Assembly (NCBI GenBank): GCA_016787045.1
Contig: JAEUVA010000031.1
Location: 1 to 36,633 of the forward strand
DNA: 36,633 bases
Source of the DNA: Chitinophagales bacterium
GTDB taxonomy: Bacteria; Bacteroidota; Bacteroidia; Chitinophagales; LD1
Direction of reading: 5' to 3'
Within the stretch, counting starts at the first letter, position 1. Every line of letters begins with the position of its first letter. Made by a program: the position numbers and the translations under genes. The notes under the pieces are model-generated. The model did not search any database, was not told where the DNA came from, and saw nothing but the letters and a program-made list of their open reading frames with translations. Of the stretch, positions 24,628 through 29,818 are shown piece by piece.

Positions 24628-25284
24628 CTATAGGTGCTGTGTACTATTCAGTTGCTCAACCAGGTACGTAAACTCACTTAGTATAATAGCAGTAGCGCCC
24701 CATATCACATGTTCGTTATACACATAAGCCGGAGCGCGTACAGTATGCCCGTTAAAGAGTTTTATCTCTCGTTGTGGGTCAATACCTTCTTTGCTCAAAA
24801 AAAACGAAACAGGAATTTCTATAATTTGTTCTACCTCGGTGGCTTGTGGTTGAAAAGGATAAGGGTTGATACTATACCCCACAGTAGGGTGTACTAAAAA
24901 ATTGCTGGGCGGAATGTACAGTTGAGACAAAGAACCCATCACTTCAATTTTGCCGGCATTTACACCAATTTCTTCTTCGGTTTCGCGCAAAGCAGTTTGA
25001 GTAATGCTGGCATCATTCTCGTCTTTCTTTCCGCCCGGAAAACTCATTTGCCCGCTGTGTACACCGGCATATTCTTTACGCTTGGTAAATGCAATGTACC
25101 ACGTTTGGTTTACCGGATAGAGTAGCAGCAATACACCACCAAGGCGCGGGTTAAAAGCGGCAATTTCTTGCGGGCTAAGTTTTGGACGGTACGAAGGAGC
25201 CATGCGGTATTGTGCTTCTTCGCCCGGCAACGGTTTTTGAAGTTGCTGCTTTAATTCCTGAATAAAATTTGTTGGTGCAAGCAT
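24628..25284 (-). CDS. NUDIX hydrolase, CoA pyrophosphatase (NudL/CoAse) type
   Basis: This 218-aa protein carries the CoAse-specific lead-in TKRKEYAGVHSGQMSFPGG (about 67-85), followed by the Nudix helix ITQTALRETEEEIGV (about 94-108) with the metal-binding glutamates. Members hydrolyse CoA and its derivatives to 3',5'-ADP and 4'-phosphopantetheine in the cytoplasm. The first base of its ATG (25284) is the last base of the lipB stop, so the two are translationally linked. It shares an operon with coaD, the penultimate enzyme of CoA synthesis, which fits a role in CoA turnover. That link is inference from context. Confidence 0.88.
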   Translation of the reverse strand: MLAPTNFIQELKQQLQKPLPGEEAQYRMAPSYRPKLSPQEIAAFNPRLGGVLLLLYPVNQTWYIAFTKRKEYAGVHSGQMSFPGGKKDENDASITQTALRETEEEIGVNAGKIEVMGSLSQLYIPPSNFLVHPTVGYSINPYPFQPQATEVEQIIEIPVSFFLSKEGIDPQREIKLFNGHTVRAPAYVYNEHVIWGATAIILSEFTYLVEQLNSTQHL

Positions 25285-25925
25285 TATAGACCAAACACTT
25301 TGTGAAAAGACTTTTTGTACTGTGCGATAAACTCCCTCATATCTGCTTTTTCTGCGCGCTCTTGTTGCAGAGAAGTTACCGCTTTATCCTGCAACCCACA
25401 AGGCACTATTTTTGTAAAGTAACTAAGATCGGTATTGATGTTGATGGCCGCACCATGCATGGTTATTCCTCGGCTGGCTTTGATGCCTATGGCGGCTATT
25501 TTTCGCGGCTCTGCATTCAAAATCCAAATACCCGGTGCCCCGGCTAACCGCTCTGTTTTTATTTTGTAAAAGTTTAATGTGTCAATAATGGTTTCCTCTA
25601 ATCGGTTTACATATTCTGCCAAACCAATTCCCAGTTTTTCTACATCAAGAATCGGGTAAATGACCAACTGACCGGGGCCATGAAAAGTAACATCTCCACC
25701 CCGATTGACGTGGTAGTACGCTGCGTTTAGCTCCTCATCGCTTACCAAAATATTTTCGCGTTTACCGCTTTTACCCAGTGTAAAAACCGGATAATGTTCG
25801 CAGAGAATTACGTGCTGTTGTGTGTCTGCTCCGGATTCTTTTGCCGATATGTTTTCGTGAAACAACTTTTCTTGCAGTTGCAATACTTCGTCATACGGCT
25901 TTAGCCCTATATCGTGCCAAATCAT
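25284..25925 (-). CDS. lipB: Lipoyl(octanoyl) transferase LipB
   Basis: This 213-aa enzyme transfers octanoyl groups from acyl carrier protein to lipoyl domains of 2-oxo-acid dehydrogenases and the glycine cleavage H protein, the first step of lipoate synthesis. It shows the signature RGGDVTFHGPGQLVIYPI (about 75-92), the catalytic lysine Lys142 in RKIAAIGIK and the thioimidate-forming Cys176 in IVPCGL, with spacing like E. coli LipB (Lys135/Cys169). Its ATG overlaps the stop of the upstream hypothetical gene by 4 bp, and its stop overlaps the Nudix start by 1 bp. LipA is not in the window. Confidence 0.95.
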   Translation of the reverse strand: MIWHDIGLKPYDEVLQLQEKLFHENISAKESGADTQQHVILCEHYPVFTLGKSGKRENILVSDEELNAAYYHVNRGGDVTFHGPGQLVIYPILDVEKLGIGLAEYVNRLEETIIDTLNFYKIKTERLAGAPGIWILNAEPRKIAAIGIKASRGITMHGAAININTDLSYFTKIVPCGLQDKAVTSLQQERAEKADMREFIAQYKKSFHKVFGL

Positions 25926-26656
25926 TTTTTCTTCCGCTCTTTTTTTTGTTGGCGTTTGGTGTTTTTGTAATCCTCGCCAATCACTAATTTTTGATATGCG
26001 TTGTACAATTCGCGGTTGAGCGCTTTTGCCGCAGCATTGTAGTTGTCTAAGTACACATCTTCTACAAACGGAAAAGGGCGTTGAAAGGGGGTTAGGTTTT
26101 TATCGCTCAAAAACAACGCATCGGTGGTGGTAGGTGAAGTGGTAGAAGCCGTAGCAACGGTATCCATAAATTTTTCGGGCTTAGAGTAGTACAGCCCCGT
26201 AGGTGAGGTATTGCCGAACTTTGAATAAGCATTTACACTGCCATACTCACAAAAAATAAAATTGCTGCCGCAACTCTGTATGGTGCTATCCGGCTGCAAA
26301 TCGTTGTTGAGAAAAAACGGATTGCTACCCGATAAGAAGTTTTGCGTTTCGGCAGCGTAAATGAAATTTACTTTACAAAAAGTAAAGTTTTGCCTGAAGG
26401 CCTGAACTATCTTTTGGTTTTGCTTTTTACGCTCCGCTACAATGCGGTCTGCCACATCGTTTCTGCCGGCATCGCGGTAGGCCTTTACGCTTTTATCGTT
26501 GGTTTTTAAACGGAAAACAATGCAGCCGTTTTTTAATCCGCGCAGTGTTTCTGATGCGCGCATCCGCTCGCTCAAACTATCGGCCAAAACGCTGCCGGAT
26601 GCAAATGCAAATTGTATAAAGAAAGCAGATAATATGAATATTACACTTTTGCGCAT
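25922..26656 (-). CDS. Secreted protein of unknown function in the coaD-lipB operon
   Basis: I do not recognise this 244-aa protein. It has a signal peptide (about 1-19, VIFILSAFFIQFAFASG) and an N-terminal LRGLKNGCIVFRLKTNDKSVKAYRDAG segment. A mid-protein part with YYSKPEKFMDTV follows, and the protein ends in a very basic tail (KRQQKKERKKK). Cysteines in FTFCKVNF and SNFIFCEYGSVN could form a disulfide if periplasmic. It starts 11 bp after the coaD stop and overlaps lipB by 4 bp, so it is embedded in a tight operon with two core enzymes. No function is proposed. Confidence 0.75.
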   Translation of the reverse strand: MRKSVIFILSAFFIQFAFASGSVLADSLSERMRASETLRGLKNGCIVFRLKTNDKSVKAYRDAGRNDVADRIVAERKKQNQKIVQAFRQNFTFCKVNFIYAAETQNFLSGSNPFFLNNDLQPDSTIQSCGSNFIFCEYGSVNAYSKFGNTSPTGLYYSKPEKFMDTVATASTTSPTTTDALFLSDKNLTPFQRPFPFVEDVYLDNYNAAAKALNRELYNAYQKLVIGEDYKNTKRQQKKERKKK

Positions 26657-26667
26657 GCTCTTCTTAT

Positions 26668-27135
26668 CTACTTAAATGATTTAGCAATTTCTTTTGGCAC
26701 AAACTTGCTTACCTTGCCCTTACCGCGGATAATTTCGCGTACGATGGTGGAGGAAATAGACGATAGCTCCGGGCGCGATAAAATGAGTATCGTTTCAAGT
26801 TCCGGAAGCATGTCGTGGTTGAGGTGGGCAATGGTTTTTTCGTATTCAAAATCGGCTGCGCTGCGTATGCCACGGAGCAGGTAACCGGCATTTTTTTGCT
26901 CGCAAAAATTTACCGTTAGCCCCTCATAGCTTTCTACCTTCACCTTTTTTTCTCCCTTAAAAACCTCTTTAATCCAATTGATGCGTTGCTCTAAGGGGTA
27001 CAGTGTTTGTTTTTGTGAGTTGGTGCCAATGGCTACAATTATTTGATCGAAAAGCGGCAGTGCTCTGCGCACAATATCGGCATGTCCAACCGTAATTGGA
27101 TCAAACGAGCCGGGAAAAACAGCAATCTTTTTCAA
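26668..27135 (-). CDS. coaD: Phosphopantetheine adenylyltransferase (CoaD), TTG start
   Basis: This 155-aa enzyme joins ATP and 4'-phosphopantetheine to make dephospho-CoA, the penultimate step of CoA synthesis. Nucleotidyltransferase motifs: GSFDPITVGHADIVRRAL (the T/HxGH motif), YLLRGIRSAADFEYE and ISSTIVREI. The frame is open further upstream to 27282, but the extra N-terminus is not family-like. The conserved KKIAVFPGS is immediately preceded by TTG at 27135-27133, giving the normal length. An ATG four bases further upstream (27139) is in another frame. First gene of a minus-strand operon with the secreted unknown, lipB and the Nudix gene. Confidence 0.92.
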   Translation of the reverse strand: MKKIAVFPGSFDPITVGHADIVRRALPLFDQIIVAIGTNSQKQTLYPLEQRINWIKEVFKGEKKVKVESYEGLTVNFCEQKNAGYLLRGIRSAADFEYEKTIAHLNHDMLPELETILILSRPELSSISSTIVREIIRGKGKVSKFVPKEIAKSFK

Positions 27136-27239
27136 GCATTGAAATTTTGTGCGGCAATCTAAGAATATTGGTTCAGCCAATGATTTTGCTTCACGAATTT
27201 TGACAATGTGCTGACACTTTTTCAAAAATAAGTTTCTTC

Positions 27240-27247
27240 TATATTCG
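27240..27247 (+). promoter_or_regulatory. Possible -7 box of the tRNA-Pro promoter
   Basis: TATATTCG at 27240-27247 matches TAnnTTTG with one mismatch and is identical to the -7 box proposed for rpoD. No TTG is present at the right distance upstream, only a T-run near 27218-27222. Transcription would start near 27254 and include the hairpin at 27297-27315 before the tRNA. Confidence 0.2.
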
Positions 27248-27296
27248 CCACCCGTTTGGTTGAAAACAGACCTCACATGCAAACATACCAGATGAA

Positions 27297-27320
27297 GCGT
27301 AGATGTTCTCTACGCCTTTT
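27297..27320 (+). terminator. Hairpin plus short T-run abutting the tRNA-Pro 5' end
   Basis: GCGTAGA (27297-27303) and TCTACGC (27309-27315) form a perfect 7-bp stem with a 5-base loop, followed by CTTTT; the tRNA begins at the very next base, 27321. It looks like an intrinsic terminator but precedes the tRNA, so it could be a leftover from a lost upstream module, a processing guide in the tRNA leader, or a true terminator of unknown upstream RNA. Confidence 0.5.
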
Positions 27321-27394
<74 letters not shown>

Positions 27395-27398
27395 CGAT

Positions 27399-27429
27399 AA
27401 GCGAAGTCAGCAATGGCTTCGCTTTTTTT
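27399..27429 (+). terminator. Intrinsic terminator after tRNA-Pro
   Basis: AAGCGAAG (27399-27406) pairs with CTTCGCTT (27417-27424) around a 10-base loop and continues into a run of seven Ts (27423-27429). It immediately follows the tRNA and leads directly into the first tRNA-derived remnant. Confidence 0.85.
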
Positions 27430-27432
27430 GTT

Positions 27433-27494
27433 CCGGCAGCGCATCCCGACATGGGTCGGGAAGGTGGTGAGTTGGAATCTCGCCACCCAGACGT
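27433..27494 (+). pseudogene. tRNA-Pro-derived remnant, copy 2, folding as two strong hairpins
   Basis: From CCGG in the D loop to ACG just past the acceptor, this segment aligns with 27337-27397 of the tRNA gene. It lacks the 5' acceptor strand and the first half of the D arm. The T-arm/acceptor part differs by one base in 27 (the conserved C of the T loop is G). The anticodon arm has changed completely but still pairs: TCCCGAC (27444-27450) with GTCGGGA (27455-27461). The change CG to GG before the T arm extends it to GGTGGTGAG/CTCGCCACC (27463-27487). It cannot be a working tRNA. Confidence 0.75.
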
Positions 27495-27496
27495 AT

Positions 27497-27531
27497 GGGC
27501 TTTGCAGCGAAAGTTGTAAGGCCCTTTTTTT
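27497..27531 (+). terminator. Terminator-like hairpin between the two tRNA remnants
   Basis: GGGCTTT (27497-27503) can pair with AAGGCCC (27518-27524, one G-T wobble) around a 14-base loop, followed by seven Ts (27525-27531). It repeats the layout seen after the intact tRNA with a different stem sequence. Confidence 0.6.
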
Positions 27532-27534
27532 GTA

Positions 27535-27570
27535 CCGGCAGCGCATCCCGACATGGGTCGGGAAGGTGGT
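27535..27570 (+). pseudogene. tRNA-Pro-derived remnant, copy 3 (first hairpin only)
   Basis: 36 bases identical to 27433-27468, including the 7-bp TCCCGAC/GTCGGGA hairpin with an ATGG loop. The identity extends upstream through the T-run with one mismatch (27423-27468 against 27525-27570, 46 bases). The T arm and acceptor end are missing; the sequence passes into a T-run and then the 21-bp array at 27587. Confidence 0.7.
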
Positions 27571-27586
27571 TTTTTGGGGCTTTGAA

Positions 27587-27923
27587 TTGGCTCTGCCGCG
27601 AGCTAATTTGGAGTACCCGCGAATGAATTTGGAGGAATGGCGAAGAATACCGGACAAGGCGCGAGTTAAAAGGGAGTGCCCGCGAGTAACTTTGGAGCAC
27701 CCGCGAACGATTGTGGAGCGTGCGCGAATGAATTTGGAGTACCCGCGCGGAAAATTGGCGTGCCCGCGAACGGTTTTGGAGTGGGCGCGCATGAGTTTGG
27801 AGTGTACGCGAACGAAATTGGAGCACCCGCGAATGAGTTTGGAGCATCCGCGAACGAGGGCATGTGTACCCGCGAGTGGACAGGGAGTGGGCGCGAAGGA
27901 AGGGGGAGTACCCGCGAGCGGGG
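27587..27923. repeat. Tandem array of sixteen degenerate 21-bp units (GCG type)
   Basis: Sixteen consecutive units of 21 bp start at 27587, with a single extra base between units 13 (ends 27859) and 14 (starts 27861). The commonest unit begins TTGGAG, continues with pyrimidine-purine and CCCGCGA, and ends near AATGAAT. The GG at positions 3-4 is constant in units 1-13, and GCG at positions 12-14 is constant in all sixteen. The two cores are thus about one helical turn apart in a two-turn unit. Most other positions vary, so copies are old or selected only at the cores. GC content is well above the flanks. Long open frames cross it on both strands because the unit has no stop codon in most frames; none resembles a protein family. 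Confidence 0.88.
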
Positions 27924-28204
27924 TTTAGGAGGTGAAAATGGGGGTTTTTAACAAGAAACTGTAGTATTGGTTGTTGGTTGTATTTTAGGTGAAAAGCACC
28001 CTTTTTAACAGAAAGTGGAATTGGGGCTTTGCCGAGAGGGTGTAGTTGGTGCCGGTTTGCTAGGGGTTGTTGGTATTCTTGATTATACCCGGGGAAAAAG
28101 AGCCAAGTTGTTGTTGCTAACTATGGTAGAAACCAAGTATTTCATTCCACCAGATTCTGTTGCCTCTTGGTAGCTAATTTTATTTTCGCTCCAAATAACC
28201 TTCA
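27924..28204. other. Intergenic tail after the 21-bp array
   Basis: No gene seen. Two imperfect copies of about 35 bp occur from 27925 and from 27983: each has AGGTGAAAA, then six or seven variable bases, then TTTTTAACA and GAAA. The 3' part, up to the cystathionine gamma-synthase ATG at 28205, should hold that gene's promoter, but no convincing box was placed. Confidence 0.35.
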
Positions 28205-29344
28205 ATGAAATTTGGAACCAAAGCCATACATGCCGGTTTAGAACCTGACCCCAGCACCGGAGCTATAATGACCCCTATTTTTCAAACCAGCACTTATGTG
28301 CAAGAAAGCCCCGGCAAAAATAAGGGCTACGGCTATGCCCGCGGGAAAAACCCAACCCGAGTGGCCTTAGAAAAAAACATAGCCGCGCTGGAAGAAGGCA
28401 AGCACGCTATTTGTTTTAGCAGCGGCATGGGGGCTGTAGATGCAGTAGTAAAGCTACTGCGCCCCGGTGATGAGGTGATAACCGGTGATGATTTGTATGG
28501 CGGAAGCTACCGCATGTTTACCAAAGTGTTTGAGCCGTATGGCATCAAGTTTCATTTTATTAATATGACCAATGCGGCCAATGTAGAGCAGTATGTAAAT
28601 GCCAACACCAAACTAATATGGTTAGAAACCCCTACTAACCCCACTATGCAAATTGTGGACATAGCGGCTGTATCTTCTATTGCCAAAAAGCATAACCTGT
28701 TGCTGGCGGTGGACAACACTTTTGCTTCGCCATACCTCCAAAACCCTTTGCTGTTGGGTGCCGATATAGTGATGCACAGCGTAACCAAATACTTAGGTGG
28801 CCATAGCGATGTAGTGATGGGGGCCTTAGTGGTAAACGATGATTCGCTGCACGAAAAACTATACTTTATACTAAACAGTTGTGGTGCCAACCCCGGCCCG
28901 CAAGATTGTTTTTTGGTATTGCGCGGAATAAAAACTCTGCACCTGCGCATGGAGCGACACTGCTACAATGGCCGCAAGGTGGCGGAGTTTTTGCGCCAAC
29001 ATCCGCGAGTAGAAAAAATATACTGGCCGGGTTTTGAAGACCACCCCAACCACGCTATTGCCAAAAAACAAATGCGCGATTTTGGGGGGATGATTTCTAT
29101 AGTGCTAAAGGGAGCTTCGTTAGATGAAACTTTTCGCATTGCTTCTTCTTTTCAAGTGTTTTCTTTGGCCGAGTCGCTGGGTGGGGTAGAGTCGCTGATT
29201 AACCATCCGGTAACCATGACGCACGCCAGCATACCCAAAGCCGAGCGCGATAGGGTAGGGGTGGTAGATAACCTGCTGCGGTTGAGTGTGGGGGTAGAAG
29301 ATGTAGAAGATTTGATAGCTGATTTGGAACAAGCTTTAGCATAA
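28205..29344 (+). CDS. Cystathionine gamma-synthase/lyase family PLP enzyme
   Basis: This 379-aa Cys/Met-metabolism PLP-dependent enzyme is complete. Signatures: YGYARGKNPTR (phosphate/substrate contacts from the neighbouring subunit), SSGMGAVDAV, the PLP-ring contact AVDNTFASPYLQNP (Asp170) and the Schiff-base lysine Lys195 in HSVTKYLGGHSD. The C-terminal domain has SLGGVESLINHPVTMTHASIP. Such enzymes either build cystathionine from an activated homoserine and cysteine (MetB) or cleave cystathionine to cysteine (gamma-lyase); sequence alone does not separate them here, so no symbol is given. The ATG at 28205 fits the usual start MKFGTKAIHAG. A small membrane protein gene follows after 4 bp. 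Confidence 0.93.
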   Translation: MKFGTKAIHAGLEPDPSTGAIMTPIFQTSTYVQESPGKNKGYGYARGKNPTRVALEKNIAALEEGKHAICFSSGMGAVDAVVKLLRPGDEVITGDDLYGGSYRMFTKVFEPYGIKFHFINMTNAANVEQYVNANTKLIWLETPTNPTMQIVDIAAVSSIAKKHNLLLAVDNTFASPYLQNPLLLGADIVMHSVTKYLGGHSDVVMGALVVNDDSLHEKLYFILNSCGANPGPQDCFLVLRGIKTLHLRMERHCYNGRKVAEFLRQHPRVEKIYWPGFEDHPNHAIAKKQMRDFGGMISIVLKGASLDETFRIASSFQVFSLAESLGGVESLINHPVTMTHASIPKAERDRVGVVDNLLRLSVGVEDVEDLIADLEQALA

Positions 29345-29348
29345 CAAA

Positions 29349-29696
29349 ATGGAGGCCGCAGAAAAAATAGTGGTTGGTTTGTTTTCGCTGTTTCTGCTCT
29401 TTTGTGCAGGGGTGCATGTGTATGGTTTGTTTGTACCGTTCAACTCAGAATCTACGGCATCTCACACCATACATTTAGTAAGCTATTTATTGTGCTTGTA
29501 TGCATTTCATAACAAAAGCAGTTACGGTAAATGGATGTACTTGGCAGGCATGATTTATCCGGTAGCTTTTCATGCGGTGTGTGCTTATAGCACATACCTA
29601 CACCAACACCGCATCAATGGTATTTGTGTATTGGTAGTAGTAGCGCTGCCCCTGGCCTGGTTGTGGATGATTAGCGGGCATAGAAAGGCGAACTAA
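29349..29696 (+). CDS. Small four-helix membrane protein of unknown function
   Basis: This 115-aa protein is mostly hydrophobic, with about four predicted membrane helices: IVVGLFSLFLLFCAGVHVYGLF (about 7-28), a second about 42-55 (LVSYLLCLYAF), a third about 62-82 (WMYLAGMIYPVAFHAVCAY), and a fourth about 90-108 (GICVLVVVALPLAWLWMI). Histidines line several helices. The family is not recognised. Its start lies 4 bp after the PLP enzyme stop, so the two are co-transcribed; no functional link is obvious. Confidence 0.75.
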   Translation: MEAAEKIVVGLFSLFLLFCAGVHVYGLFVPFNSESTASHTIHLVSYLLCLYAFHNKSSYGKWMYLAGMIYPVAFHAVCAYSTYLHQHRINGICVLVVVALPLAWLWMISGHRKAN

Positions 29697-29818
29697 AGCC
29701 GGTTAAACTCATTGGCAAATGAGTGCTGTTTCCAACATTCGGCACCCCACACAAAACCTTTACCATTTGCTCTTTACAAAAAAATATCTTCTTTCGTTTC
29801 ACTTCTAAACCCTTGTAC

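Noticed and set aside
27433..27494. Second functional tRNA-Pro
   Set aside because: The 5' acceptor strand and half of the D arm are missing and the invariant T-loop C is changed, so no cloverleaf can form.
29723..29818. Extended N-terminus of the TonB-dependent receptor
   Set aside because: The extension would bury the signal peptide that starts at ATG 29819.
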